Of a stretch of DNA of 64,000 bases, positions 1 through 8,587 are shown in pieces; positions within the stretch are counted from its first letter, which is position 1, and each line of letters starts with the position of its first letter. Where the stretch lies: NCBI RefSeq assembly GCF_022869165.1, contig NZ_CP094929.1, positions 2,480,001 through 2,544,000 of the forward strand, given 5' to 3'. Under the pieces are notes generated by a model that did no database searches, had not been told where the DNA came from, and was given only the letters and a program-made list of their open reading frames with translations. The DNA is from Sphaerochaeta associata (GTDB lineage: Bacteria > Spirochaetota > Spirochaetia > Sphaerochaetales > Sphaerochaetaceae). The position numbers and the translations under genes are program-made.

Positions 1-197
1 ACCGGCTCACCCTTGGCGAGGCCGCTCACCACCTCGGTGTAGGTTGGAATCATCTTCAAAGAGCTGCCGCTCTCGTTTTCCAGCCCTTTCTCCATCTCGC
101 TCAGGAAGGTGGCGAGCAAGGACTTCATATCGATGGAAGCAGCTTCGATTCCCCACTTGGAAAGAAATGCTGTGGTATTCTGGACACAATCGGACAT
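1..197 (-). CDS. hexokinase family protein, N-terminal part (runs off the window)
   Basis: Partial gene; the first 65 codons are present. It starts at an ATG preceded by AAGGAG with a five-base spacer. The protein begins MSDCVQNTTAFLSKWGIEA and contains LKMIPTY near residue 48. This resembles the K-M-[LI]-P-T stretch that precedes the phosphate-binding loop in eukaryotic-type hexokinases, a family also found in treponemes. The sugar-binding and ATP-binding motifs would lie beyond the edge and cannot be checked. It would phosphorylate hexoses in the cytoplasm at the entry to glycolysis. It lies 32 bases downstream of the secreted-protein gene on the same strand and is probably co-transcribed. 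The family call rests on one short motif. Confidence 0.65.
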   Translation of the reverse strand, partial: MSDCVQNTTAFLSKWGIEAASIDMKSLLATFLSEMEKGLENESGSSLKMIPTYTEVVSGLAKGEP

Positions 198-229
198 GAT
201 TTCTCCTTATCAGAAGAAAGAAGGCGGGC

Positions 230-847
230 CTACACCCCCTTCTCCTCCCCATTGATTTTCATTGCAAGCGGTTTTACCGCAAAGTATCCCTCATCGTCTG
301 AGTGTAGCATAAAAGTACCCTCGACACGAACAGGGGTGCTCACTCTTCTTCCCTGTACCGTCACATCGGCAACCACGGTGATCTCGGGAATTTTCCCGCT
401 GGTCACCACACCCGCCATCAAACCGGCAAGACTTGCACCTTCTCCCCACTGGGTTACCATCGCTCCCTTGAGTACGGCATGACCGACCTCCCACCCATGA
501 ACCGTCAGATACTGGATTGCGATATCGTTGAGAGGACCGCGGGCTGTATTGAGCAGGCTTGCGAAGAAGGAGGGGTTTGGTTGGCGGGTCGTCATGAATA
601 CAGGTAGATAGGTACCGATATCCGAGTTCTGAAACGTCAAAAGATTGGGAAGCGACTCATCGGAGCGAAAGTGCAACATGGCGCCCGGCAGTTCCAAGGA
701 TGGGGAGTTCAAAAAGGCTGCCACCGCGCAGATAGCAGAATCGGTGATGGCTGCAATAGCCACGGTAACATCATTTGCTGTAGGGGCTTTCGCTCCCAAC
801 GGCATCATAAGGCTTACTACAATGAGAATCAGTACTGCTGCTTTCAT
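230..847 (-). CDS. secreted protein of unknown function
   Basis: A 205-residue protein starting MKAAVLILIVVSLMMPLGAKA, a classic Sec signal peptide with cleavage near residue 20 and no lipobox cysteine. An upstream in-frame ATG at 868 is possible, but AAAGGG lies just before the ATG at 847 and the promoter -10 (864-869) overlaps the upper start. The mature part is mixed alpha/beta, with an Ala-rich first third and a C-terminal stretch rich in alternating hydrophobics (EITVVADVTVQG) that suggests beta strands. I recognise no family. It precedes the hexokinase gene and is divergent from sbcB. Export to the periplasm or outer membrane is inferred from the signal peptide only. Confidence 0.7.
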   Translation of the reverse strand: MKAAVLILIVVSLMMPLGAKAPTANDVTVAIAAITDSAICAVAAFLNSPSLELPGAMLHFRSDESLPNLLTFQNSDIGTYLPVFMTTRQPNPSFFASLLNTARGPLNDIAIQYLTVHGWEVGHAVLKGAMVTQWGEGASLAGLMAGVVTSGKIPEITVVADVTVQGRRVSTPVRVEGTFMLHSDDEGYFAVKPLAMKINGEEKGV

Positions 848-863
848 GACTACCCTTTCTTGT

Positions 864-892
864 ATCATATGCTACGGATACAAAGAGAACAA
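864..892 (-). promoter_or_regulatory. promoter of the secreted-protein gene
   Basis: On the minus strand TTGTTC (892-887) and TATGAT (869-864) are separated by 17 bases. The -10 matches five of six consensus positions and the -35 only three. The predicted mRNA starts about ten bases before the ATG at 847. Confidence 0.45.
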
Positions 893-907
893 CCATAGGA
901 GAGAAAA

Positions 908-936
908 AAGACAGAGTGGGGCGAATGTGGTACAAT
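908..936 (+). promoter_or_regulatory. promoter of sbcB, predicted leaderless
   Basis: AAGACA (908-913) and TACAAT (931-936) have a 17-base spacer. TACAAT ends six bases before the ATG at 943, so the transcript should start at or within a base or two of the start codon. No Shine-Dalgarno of normal position would then be in the mRNA. Confidence 0.5.
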
Positions 937-942
937 CAGGGC

Positions 943-2358
943 ATGAGTTACCATCCGAAACAAACAACCATCTTCTGGTATGACTTGGAGACCTTCGGCC
1001 TGGACAGCAGGTACGACCGAATCGCCCAGTTCGCAGGCCAACGCACCGACTTGGATCTCAATCCCATCGGTGAGCCCATCGTCCTGTACTGCAAACTCAG
1101 TGACGACTATCTTCCCGATCCTCTCTCCTGCACCATAACCGGGATCACCCCCCAGGAGGTGAACAAGAAGGGAATGTGCGAGAACGACCTGATCGAGCGC
1201 ATCAATGCAGAGTTTTCCAAGCCCAATACCGTGGTGGCCGGCTTCAACACCATCCGTTTTGACGATGAATTCATCCGCAACGCCCTCTACCGCAATTTCC
1301 TTGACCCATACAAACGTGAGTGGGAAAACAACTGCAGCCGCTGGGATATCATCGACTTGGTAAGGGCGGCTTACGACCTCAGGCCTGATGGAATCAGCTG
1401 GCCTCCCCGCAAGGAGGAGACAGGCAACCCCACCTTCCGCCTGGTCGCCTTGACAGAGGCCAACAATATCGAGCAGATCGGCGCCCATGATGCGCTGGTA
1501 GATGTAAGGGCCACCATTGCAATCGCCAAGCTCATCAAGGAGAAACAGCCCAAGTTGTATGAGTACTATTTCGCCCTTCGCAACAAGACCCAGGTCAAGA
1601 AAATCGTGCAAACGCCCTTTGGCGAGCCGGTACTCTACACAGCTGCCTTCTTCAGCAAGAACGAGGGGTGTTCGCGCCTGATTACAGCAATCACCCATAT
1701 GAAGAGCAATGCCAACGCCATCATCTGTTTCGACTTGAGCAAGGATGTGGCCCCGCTTCTGAACGCTACAGAAGAGACGCTGCTGAAGACCGAAGGGGTG
1801 TTCACCCTTTCAATCAACAAGTGCCCGTTCGTTTCGCCGTTGAGTGTACTGACAGACCAGCTGGCGATAAAGCTGGGAATAGACAAGGAGCTTGCCCTTT
1901 TCAGGCACAAGCAGATCAGCAGCCACACAAAGCTGTTGATGACCGCACGCAATGTCGTGGACACGTATGAGGGTGTGGATGATGTTGACTTCCAGCTCTA
2001 TGACCGTTTCTTCGGGGATGCCGATCAGAAACGGTTCAATCTCATCCGCCAAGCCCAGCCCAAGGAGAAACTCTCACTGCATCTCGACTTTGAGGACGGC
2101 CGGGTCGCACCTCTGCTATTCAGGCATGTGGCACGCAATTGGAGTGAGGTGCTGAATGACGAGCAGAAACGCAAGTGGAGAAGCTTCTGTGCAAATCGCA
2201 CTCTCAACCCACCGGGCACCATCAAGATGAATTGGAACTTCTTCAAGAGAAAAATAGATGAAAAATTGGCAAGTACGGAAATCTCAGCCGAGGAGAAACG
2301 CGTACTTGCCGATTTGAAAGCCTATGGAGAGGAACTGGAGAAGAGAATCTTCGGTTAG
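943..2358 (+). CDS. sbcB: exodeoxyribonuclease I
   Basis: A 471-residue homologue of ExoI, close to the E. coli length (475). The DEDDh exonuclease domain is first: D14-x-E16 in FWYDLETFG (Exo I), the GFNTIRFDDEF stretch (Exo II), and HDALVDVRAT (Exo III, with the catalytic His and Asp). The SH3-like and helical ExoI C-terminal domains follow. It degrades single-stranded DNA 3'-5' and acts in mismatch repair and recombination clean-up. An in-frame ATG at 916 lies upstream of the -10 box and so is unlikely; 943 fits the residue-1 position of the family. Its stop overlaps that of the convergent kbl gene in the four bases TTAG. Confidence 0.93.
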   Translation: MSYHPKQTTIFWYDLETFGLDSRYDRIAQFAGQRTDLDLNPIGEPIVLYCKLSDDYLPDPLSCTITGITPQEVNKKGMCENDLIERINAEFSKPNTVVAGFNTIRFDDEFIRNALYRNFLDPYKREWENNCSRWDIIDLVRAAYDLRPDGISWPPRKEETGNPTFRLVALTEANNIEQIGAHDALVDVRATIAIAKLIKEKQPKLYEYYFALRNKTQVKKIVQTPFGEPVLYTAAFFSKNEGCSRLITAITHMKSNANAIICFDLSKDVAPLLNATEETLLKTEGVFTLSINKCPFVSPLSVLTDQLAIKLGIDKELALFRHKQISSHTKLLMTARNVVDTYEGVDDVDFQLYDRFFGDADQKRFNLIRQAQPKEKLSLHLDFEDGRVAPLLFRHVARNWSEVLNDEQKRKWRSFCANRTLNPPGTIKMNWNFFKRKIDEKLASTEISAEEKRVLADLKAYGEELEKRIFG

Positions 2359-3539
2359 AGCAGTTTCATCTCTTTTGCAACCGATACGAAAGCATCGACG
2401 GCTGTCTCGATATCCTGTTGGGTATGGACAGCCGACAGCTGCACCCTGATCCTGGCTCTTCCCTGGGGGACGACCGGATAACAGAATCCAATGACATAAA
2501 TTCCCCGTTCAAGCAGGGCGTCTGCCATCGCAACCGCCTTGTTCTCATCGTACACCATGACCGGAACGATGGCGGTCTCGCCCTTGACCAGATCGAAGCC
2601 CGCCGCCTCCATGAGAGAGCGGAAACGTTTGGCATTGCGCATCGTCAGGTCCTTGTAGGGGTTGTCCTGCTCAAGGATATCCAGAACCTTCAGCGTCCCT
2701 CCGCAGATGGCCGGCGCCAGGGTGTTGGAAAAGAGATACGGCCGGGCACGCTGGCGATAGAGGTCGATCAAAAGCTGGTTGCCGGAGATGCAACCACCGC
2801 TGGCCCCGCCGCACGCCTTGCCGAAGGTTGTTGTAATCAAATCAACCTGCCCTTCCACACCACAAAGTTCCACCGTTCCACGTCCTGTTGGACCCAGATA
2901 CCCGGTTGCATGCGAGTCATCCACCATTACAAGGGCATCAAAGTCCTTTGCCAGTGCACAAATCTCGGCAAGCTTGGCAACATCTCCGTCCATGGAAAAC
3001 ACCCCGTCGGTTGCAATGAGGCGACGACGACAATGCCGGCTCTGCTGCAAACACTCTTTCAGGTCATTCATGTCGCTGTGCTTGTACCGAAACCTTTCGG
3101 CCTTGCAGAGCCTGATGCCGTCGATGATCGAGGCATGGTTCAACTCATCGCTGATGACGGCATCCCCTTCTCCCAGCAGAGGCTCGAACAATGCTCCGTT
3201 GGCATCGAAGCAGGAGGAGAAGAGAATCGTGTCATCGGTTCTTAAAAAGGTGCTGATGCGTTTTTCCAACTGTTTGTGCAACGCCTGCGTACCGCAGATG
3301 AACCGCACCGATGAGAGACCGTAGCCCCATCTGTCCATCGCATCCTTGGCCGCTTGGATCACTTCCTTGTTGTCGGAGAGACCAAGATAGTTGTTGGCAC
3401 AAAAGTTCAGCACCTTCTTTCCCGCCACTTCGATGCTCCGGCTCTGGGAACTGGTCAGCACCCGTTCCTTCTTGAGCAACCCACGCTGTTCCTGCTCTGC
3501 TAAAAACGCCTGCAACTGCTGTCGCACTGTTTCGTTCAT
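2355..3539 (-). CDS. kbl: glycine C-acetyltransferase (2-amino-3-ketobutyrate CoA ligase)
   Basis: A 394-residue alpha-oxoamine synthase of PLP fold type I, near the E. coli Kbl length (398). Visible family signatures are NFCANNYLGLSD near the N-terminus, DELNHASIIDG, VDDSHATGY, and the PLP lysine K241 in TTTFGKACGGASGG. It cleaves 2-amino-3-oxobutyrate with CoA to glycine and acetyl-CoA. The ATG at 3539 is chosen because it overlaps the tdh stop as ATGA and has GGAGGGGGG just upstream. With tdh it forms a complete threonine-to-glycine route. Sister enzymes (BioF, HemA) are less likely given the tdh partner. Confidence 0.93.
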   Translation of the reverse strand: MNETVRQQLQAFLAEQEQRGLLKKERVLTSSQSRSIEVAGKKVLNFCANNYLGLSDNKEVIQAAKDAMDRWGYGLSSVRFICGTQALHKQLEKRISTFLRTDDTILFSSCFDANGALFEPLLGEGDAVISDELNHASIIDGIRLCKAERFRYKHSDMNDLKECLQQSRHCRRRLIATDGVFSMDGDVAKLAEICALAKDFDALVMVDDSHATGYLGPTGRGTVELCGVEGQVDLITTTFGKACGGASGGCISGNQLLIDLYRQRARPYLFSNTLAPAICGGTLKVLDILEQDNPYKDLTMRNAKRFRSLMEAAGFDLVKGETAIVPVMVYDENKAVAMADALLERGIYVIGFCYPVVPQGRARIRVQLSAVHTQQDIETAVDAFVSVAKEMKLL

Positions 3540-4486
3540 TCCCCCCTCCTTTGGATGGTAGTCAGCATGTCCGCTGTCATGGCTGCAAGGTCGAAACGGG
3601 GTTTCCAGTCCCATTCAACCCGGGCAGCATAATCTTCGAGGCTGTCCGGCCAGGAGTCGGCGATGGCCTGCTTGACCGGATCGATATCATAACTGATGGT
3701 GAAATCAGGAATATGGGTACGGATATAGGCAGCCTGCTCTTCAGGACAGAAGCTCATGGCGGCAATATTGAACGCGTTGCGGTGGCGCAGTCTGGCCGGG
3801 TTGGCCTCCATGATCTGGATGGCAGCCTGCACGGCATCCGGCATGTAGATCATATCGAGGTATGTGTCGCCGCGAAGGAAACAGGTATAGTGATGACTCT
3901 TCACCGCCTCGTAGTAAATTTCTACGGCATAGTCGGTGGTACCACCGCCCGGAGGAGTCATGTTGCTGATAACCCCGGGAAAACGGATGCCACGGGTATC
4001 GACATCGAACTTATGGTAATAATAGTCACACAGCAGCTCACCGGCGACCTTGGTCACCCCGTAGATCGAGGTGGGGCGCTGAATGGTATCCTGGGGCGTG
4101 TATTGCTTGGGTGTGGTCGGACCGAAGGCTCCGATTGAAGAAGGAGTGAAGACAGCACAACCATTGGCTTTGGCAACCTCCAAGGAAGCTATCAACCCAC
4201 CCATATTCAGGTTCCAGGCATTCAAGGGATCTTTCTCCGCCCTTGCAGAAAGGACGGCAGCCAAATGATAGATGGTGTCGATGTTGTGCTTTTTCACGAT
4301 TGCATCCACACTCTGTCCGTCACGGGCGTCAACAAGGTAGAAGGGTCCGCCTTCCACCAAAGGCTTGTTGACATCATTACGGATATCGGTCAGTACGACA
4401 TGATCGTCACCGTATCGTTTGCGACACTCCAAAGCTATTTCCGAGCCCAATTGGCCCAACGAACCGATGATCAGGATGTTCTTCAT
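3536..4486 (-). CDS. tdh: L-threonine 3-dehydrogenase, SDR/epimerase type
   Basis: A 316-residue extended short-chain dehydrogenase. The NAD motif is G8-x-x-G11-x-x-G14 (GSLGQLG) and the catalytic pair is Y142-xxx-K146 in IYGVTKVAGE. RGIRFPGVISN and the GGGTTDYA stretch match the UDP-glucose-epimerase-like threonine dehydrogenases, not the zinc-dependent E. coli enzyme. It oxidises L-threonine at C3 to 2-amino-3-oxobutyrate, the Kbl substrate. The start has GGAGG five bases upstream; an ATG at 4498 overlaps that site. It is the first gene of the tdh-kbl operon, driven by the divergent promoter at 4550-4578 and probably controlled by the XRE regulator next door. Confidence 0.9.
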   Translation of the reverse strand: MKNILIIGSLGQLGSEIALECRKRYGDDHVVLTDIRNDVNKPLVEGGPFYLVDARDGQSVDAIVKKHNIDTIYHLAAVLSARAEKDPLNAWNLNMGGLIASLEVAKANGCAVFTPSSIGAFGPTTPKQYTPQDTIQRPTSIYGVTKVAGELLCDYYYHKFDVDTRGIRFPGVISNMTPPGGGTTDYAVEIYYEAVKSHHYTCFLRGDTYLDMIYMPDAVQAAIQIMEANPARLRHRNAFNIAAMSFCPEEQAAYIRTHIPDFTISYDIDPVKQAIADSWPDSLEDYAARVEWDWKPRFDLAAMTADMLTTIQRRGE

Positions 4487-4510
4487 GGCGACCTCCACAG
4501 AGCGCTTTTC

Positions 4511-4539
4511 TTGACAAGGATGACAACCCGGCTTACAAT
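4511..4539 (+). promoter_or_regulatory. promoter of the XRE-cupin regulator
   Basis: TTGACA (4511-4516), a 17-base spacer and TACAAT (4534-4539). The last three bases of the -10 lie inside the palindrome at 4537-4552, so a bound regulator would block it. Confidence 0.85.
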
Positions 4540-4552
4540 GAACATGTTCATT
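4537..4552. promoter_or_regulatory. operator palindrome between tdh and the XRE gene
   Basis: AATGAACATGTTCATT is a perfect 16-base palindrome. It overlaps three bases of each divergent -10 box, and the two -10 boxes are exactly equidistant from its centre. This is the expected place for the XRE-cupin protein to repress both transcription units. Binding is inferred. Confidence 0.8.
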
Positions 4553-4578
4553 ATAATAAACTCAATTCACTATGTCAA
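4550..4578 (-). promoter_or_regulatory. promoter of tdh-kbl
   Basis: On the minus strand TTGACA (4578-4573), a 17-base spacer and TATAAT (4555-4550): a perfect sigma70 consensus. It would be strong unless repressed, which fits the operator that overlaps its -10. Confidence 0.88.
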
Positions 4579-4604
4579 ACTTTTTACCCAGCAGGAGCAG
4601 TCAG

Positions 4605-5177
4605 ATGGAAAACCCTCCGATGATCGGCAAAAACATCCAGCGGATACGAAACAGCCGCAAGCTTACCCTCAATGTTCTCTCCGAACGTTCCGGTGTCTCA
4701 AAAGCCATGCTCAGCCAAATTGAGTCCGACAAGGTTAATCCTACTGTAGCCACCGTCTGGAAGATAGCCCGAGGCCTGAATGTGGAGCTCAACGACCTGC
4801 TCGATACCGACGTTCAGCCCAAGCGGGTGTTCAGCATCAACCCCGCCGGTGATGATGCCCCGAAAATGGAAACCCACGACAATGGCGTCTCCATCCGCAT
4901 TCTCAGCCCCTTGAACATGGTCGAGGAGCTGGAGATGTACCTGCTCACCTTCGAGGCTCACAGCAAACTCGCAAGCGAGCCCCACTACCCTGGGACCCAG
5001 GAGTTCCTGACCGTAGTAAAAGGTGCGGTGAAAGTCCAGGTTGGAGAGAATGTCGCCGAAATCAAGAAAGGTGATTTCTTGGTCTATCACTGCGACATCG
5101 AACACTCCATCACCAATGAGAACAACCAGCCGGCAATCGTTCATATGGTAGTGCGCTTCACAGTCGACAAACGATAA
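4605..5177 (+). CDS. XRE-family regulator with C-terminal cupin domain
   Basis: A 190-residue protein. Residues about 8-62 form a helix-turn-helix (IGKNIQRIRNSRKLTLNVLS, then GVSKAMLSQIES). Residues about 110-185 form a single cupin barrel (HYPGTQEFLTVVKG, then KKGDFLVYHCDIEHSI). This is the common XRE-cupin architecture in which the cupin senses a small ligand such as an amino acid. The ATG at 4605 is chosen for AGGAG seven bases upstream; an ATG at 4572 lies upstream of that site. It is divergent from tdh-kbl and shares an operator with it, so it probably represses threonine degradation and itself. The effector (threonine, glycine or the ketone) is not visible from sequence. Confidence 0.88.
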   Translation: MENPPMIGKNIQRIRNSRKLTLNVLSERSGVSKAMLSQIESDKVNPTVATVWKIARGLNVELNDLLDTDVQPKRVFSINPAGDDAPKMETHDNGVSIRILSPLNMVEELEMYLLTFEAHSKLASEPHYPGTQEFLTVVKGAVKVQVGENVAEIKKGDFLVYHCDIEHSITNENNQPAIVHMVVRFTVDKR

Positions 5178-5190
5178 CCTTCCATATACT

Positions 5191-5219
5191 TTGACACACC
5201 CCTTTCTCTGCGGTATAAG
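5191..5219 (+). promoter_or_regulatory. promoter of the GPH-type transporter
   Basis: TTGACA (5191-5196), 17-base spacer, TATAAG (5214-5219). It excludes an in-frame start at 5191 and supports the ATG at 5245. Confidence 0.8.
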
Positions 5220-5244
5220 GAGAAGAAGAGGAAGGGTTGCGCAT

Positions 5245-6606
5245 ATGGTTAAGAAAGGCATCATGGTCTCCTATGGGATGGGCAAGTTCATCGCCGAGTT
5301 TCTCACCGGGGCGTTTGGATCCATTGTATTCATGTTCTACGAGACCGAAGTCGGCTTGGCAGGTGCCTACGCCGCCCTGGCTACGGTGATTTATTCTGTC
5401 TGGAATGCCGTCAACGACCCCATCATCGGGTATGTCACCAACAAGACAGCGCCATTGGCCAAGAAATTCGGCCGGCGTTTTGTCTGGATAATGGGTGGGT
5501 TGGTGCTTTGCAGCCTCGCTTTCATCTTGATTTTCTCGGTTCCCACAACATGGGATACAAAAAAACAGCCGCTTCCCGTCTTCTTGTGGATGGTTTTCAC
5601 CATCTGTCTCTACGACGGCTTGTATTCGCTGTGGGAAGTCAACTACCAGAGCCTGTACCCTGACAAGTTCCGAACCGATCGGGAGCGGACGACAACGGCT
5701 GCCATCGGAACGGGCATCGGAGTGCTCGGCATTGCCGGCGGGTTCATCATCCCCCCGCTCTTCTTCTCCTACGGTGTGAGGGCAAGCTATCAGGTCTGCG
5801 CCATCGTCATTGCGGCGATCAGCATTGTGTGCACTTTCGCCTTGAGCTTCGGCGTTTCCGAGACCAAGCAGATGATCGAACGATTCTCGGACCAGCACAC
5901 GAAAAGCACGCCTCCCTTTTTCAGCCAGATGCGCAGGGCACTGAAAAACAGAAACCTGCTCGCCTTCGTCATCCTCCTGTTCTTCTATCAGAGCGGATGC
6001 ATGCTGATGACCGCCAGCATCAACTATGTCGTCAAGTATGTATTAGGCGGCAAGAGCACCCAAGCCACTCCGATATTCGCCGGAATGTTGGTCGGCACCC
6101 TGCTTTCCATCCTTTTGTGGACACGTATCGCCAAGAAGGTCAAGAACAACCAGCGCATGCTAATCCTCTCGAGCTTCGCCCTGGCCCTCTTCGCCCTGCC
6201 CCTCACATTCCTCCCGAATACACTCTCATTCATCGTTGGGATGACACTTTGGGGACTGGGTTTCGGCGGTTTCTGGACCTTCATGAGTCCGGCCATGGCC
6301 GATGTAATTGATAGCCTGGTTGTCGATCAAAAGCGTCGTGATGATGGGGTTGTTCTCGGTATAAGAGCATTTTTCATGCGTTTCAGTTATGCAAGCCAGG
6401 CTATCGTATTCTTTGTAGTTCACAAGCTCACCGGCTTCGACGACCAGGTTATCACCCAGTCGGCAAAGTGGGGAATACGGTTGCATATGGGCCTCATTCC
6501 CGCCCTGTTTTTCCTTGCAGGAGGATTGCTCTTTCTGAGAATGAACCGTCTTGATTCCACACAGGTAGGGAAAAATCGTCTCGCCCTCTCCCAACTGGAT
6601 ATCTAG
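5245..6606 (+). CDS. MFS/GPH-family sodium- or proton-coupled sugar transporter
   Basis: A 453-residue integral membrane protein with about 12 hydrophobic segments. The N-terminal block has WNAVNDPIIGYVTNKT, which matches the D-P-x-x-G-x-x-x-D/N region of the MelB (glycoside-pentoside-hexuronide) family. KFGRRFVWIMGG matches the GRRxP loop after helix 2. It probably moves a sugar or uronide with Na+ or H+; substrate cannot be predicted and no sugar enzyme lies beside it. GAGGAAGGG precedes the ATG. It has its own promoter directly downstream of the XRE gene and is followed by prfA after 54 bases. Confidence 0.82.
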   Translation: MVKKGIMVSYGMGKFIAEFLTGAFGSIVFMFYETEVGLAGAYAALATVIYSVWNAVNDPIIGYVTNKTAPLAKKFGRRFVWIMGGLVLCSLAFILIFSVPTTWDTKKQPLPVFLWMVFTICLYDGLYSLWEVNYQSLYPDKFRTDRERTTTAAIGTGIGVLGIAGGFIIPPLFFSYGVRASYQVCAIVIAAISIVCTFALSFGVSETKQMIERFSDQHTKSTPPFFSQMRRALKNRNLLAFVILLFFYQSGCMLMTASINYVVKYVLGGKSTQATPIFAGMLVGTLLSILLWTRIAKKVKNNQRMLILSSFALALFALPLTFLPNTLSFIVGMTLWGLGFGGFWTFMSPAMADVIDSLVVDQKRRDDGVVLGIRAFFMRFSYASQAIVFFVVHKLTGFDDQVITQSAKWGIRLHMGLIPALFFLAGGLLFLRMNRLDSTQVGKNRLALSQLDI

Positions 6607-6635
6607 CAACGCTATGCAAAGAGCCGGCGGTTTTG

Positions 6636-6641
6636 TATACT
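6636..6641 (+). promoter_or_regulatory. -10 element upstream of prfA
   Basis: TATACT lies 19 bases before the prfA ATG, with AGGAGAG between them. I find no good -35 at 16-18 bases. The predicted mRNA has a short leader containing the ribosome site. Confidence 0.4.
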
Positions 6642-6660
6642 TTGCTTTTAGGAGAGATGA

Positions 6661-7725
6661 ATGCTGAAGAAACTGCCCGAGTATGAGAAACAGCTCGCAG
6701 ATATAGACGAAAAACTGAGCCGTCCTGAAACCATGCAGGACATGAAACTCTTTAAAAGCCTGAACCAGGAGCGGTCGCATCTTGCCCCCATCATCGACCA
6801 ATTGAGGTTGATGCATTCGCTGAACACCCAGATCAGTGAAGCCCATCAGCTCATGAAGGAAGAGACCGACCAGGAGATGCTTGAAATGACCCGTGAAGAG
6901 CTTCACGAGCTTGAGAAAGAACTTGCCTTGTGCGAGCAGAAAACCAAAGTACTGCTCATCCCCCCCGATCCCTTGGAAGGCAAGGATATCATCATGGAAA
7001 TCCGGGCCGGTACCGGTGGCGAGGAAGCTGCCCTGTTTGCAGCAAACCTGTACCGAATGTATTCGCACTACGCGGATGAGAAGGGATGGAAAATGGAAAT
7101 ACTTTCCTCCAATGAAACCGGTATCGGTGGCTACAAGGAGCTGGTTATTTCCATCAGTGGAAAGGATGTCTACGGTTCGCTTCGTTGGGAAAGCGGTGTT
7201 CACCGTGTCCAGCGTGTTCCGGAGACCGAAAGCGGAGGGAGAATCCACACCAGCGCCGTCACTGTAGCCGTGCTTCCGGAAGCAGAAGAGACCGATATTG
7301 AAATTCGCCAGGAAGATCTGAAAATCGACGTCATGCGCGCAGGAGGCCCGGGCGGGCAGTGCGTCAACACCACCGACAGTGCGGTGCGCCTCACTCACCT
7401 TCCCACCGGGTTGGTGGTCATCTGCCAGGACGAAAAGAGCCAGATCAAGAACCGCGCGAAAGCACTCAGGGTGCTGCGCTCACGCCTCTACGACTTGGAA
7501 GAGGAAAAAAAGAACCGTGAACGGGCGGAAGCCAGAAAGAGCCAGGTGGGCAGCGGCGACCGCAGTGAACGCATCAGAACCTACAACTTCCCCCAAAACC
7601 GGCTTACCGACCATCGCATCAATCTGACGTTGTACAAGCTGGAACTCATCATGGCAGGCCAGCTTGACGAGGTGGTTGAAGCACTGAAAATCGCCGCCGG
7701 CGAGGCAGCCCTGAAGGACGGTTGA
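6661..7725 (+). CDS. prfA: peptide chain release factor 1
   Basis: A 354-residue class I release factor. The GGQ motif that enters the peptidyl transferase centre is at residues 231-233 ([10 protein letters not shown]). The stop-codon tripeptide is P187-E-T189 within [20 protein letters not shown], the PxT form that marks RF1 (UAA/UAG) instead of the SPF of RF2. AGGAG sits seven bases before the ATG. It is followed by prmC, which methylates the GGQ glutamine; this pairing is conserved. The N-terminal domain and length are typical. Confidence 0.96.
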   Translation: MLKKLPEYEKQLADIDEKLSRPETMQDMKLFKSLNQERSHLAPIIDQLRLMHSLNTQISEAHQLMKEETDQEMLEMTREELHELEKELALCEQKTKVLLIPPDPLEGKDIIMEIRAGTGGEEAALFAANLYRMYSHYADEKGWKMEILSSNETGIGGYKELVISISGKDVYGSLRWESGVHRVQRVPETESGGRIHTSAVTVAVLPEAEETDIEIRQEDLKIDVMRAGGPGGQCVNTTDSAVRLTHLPTGLVVICQDEKSQIKNRAKALRVLRSRLYDLEEEKKNRERAEARKSQVGSGDRSERIRTYNFPQNRLTDHRINLTLYKLELIMAGQLDEVVEALKIAAGEAALKDG

Positions 7726-7729
7726 GCCT

Positions 7730-8587
7730 GTGACGACCATCCAAGCCTGGAAAGTGGAAACCGCCGCCTTGCTCAAGGAGGCGGGTCTTGCTTCCACGGC
7801 CGACCTGGATGCTCGGCTTCTGCTGCAGATGGCAACCGGGTATGACCAAGCCAAACAAATTTTATTATATGACCGGGTCCTCACCGATGCACAGCTGCAC
7901 AAGCTCTCCTCGATTCGAGAAGACCGCCTACGCCATAAGCCGATGGCCTACATTCTTGGTTGCAAGGAGTTCTACGGCCGCAATTTCCTCGTTGATGAAA
8001 GGACTCTCATACCCCGACCGGATACCGAGACCCTCATAGAGGCTGTCATCGCCTTTTCCAAAGGAAAACAGCAGCCACCCAGCATCATCGACCTCTGTTG
8101 CGGCAGCGGATGCATCGGCATAACACTGGCACTCGAGCTGGACGCCAACGTAACGCTCAGCGACCTCAGTGAAGATGCCCTATCGCTAGCAAGAGAGAAC
8201 GCAAAGCGGCTCCTGTCCAAGCCTGTGACGTTTTTACAGGGCGATCTACTCTCCCCTACCGACAAAATCTATGATATCATCGTCAGCAACCCACCTTACC
8301 TCACAGCCGCTTGGTGCGACGAAGTCTCAAACGAAGTAAGGTGGGAGCCGAGACTTGCTTTGGAAGGCTTCAGTGAGGACGGGCTCGGGCTCATCAGGAA
8401 ACTAGTCAAGGAGAGTGGCAACCACCTGTGCTGTGGTGGAGCTTTATTTTTAGAGTGCGATTATCGGCAGGCGAAGGATGTGGCAGAACTTCTTTCTTCC
8501 CACCGATTCACCGATGTCTGCATAGAACGTGACTTATCGGACCGCGACAGAGTCGTATGGGGGGTGCTTGCGTGTACGAACAGCTGA
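7730..8587 (+). CDS. prmC: release factor glutamine N5-methyltransferase
   Basis: A 285-residue SAM-dependent methyltransferase of the HemK/PrmC type. The SAM loop is IIDLCCGSGCIGITLAL, and the substrate-glutamine motif NPPY is at residues 187-190 (SNPPYLTAAW). The N-terminal helical domain that docks the release factor is also present (ALLKEAGLASTADLDARLLL and IPRPDTETL). It starts at GTG four bases after the prfA stop, so it is probably translated by coupling. It modifies the GGQ glutamine of RF1 and RF2 in the cytoplasm. Confidence 0.93.
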   Translation: MTTIQAWKVETAALLKEAGLASTADLDARLLLQMATGYDQAKQILLYDRVLTDAQLHKLSSIREDRLRHKPMAYILGCKEFYGRNFLVDERTLIPRPDTETLIEAVIAFSKGKQQPPSIIDLCCGSGCIGITLALELDANVTLSDLSEDALSLARENAKRLLSKPVTFLQGDLLSPTDKIYDIIVSNPPYLTAAWCDEVSNEVRWEPRLALEGFSEDGLGLIRKLVKESGNHLCCGGALFLECDYRQAKDVAELLSSHRFTDVCIERDLSDRDRVVWGVLACTNS

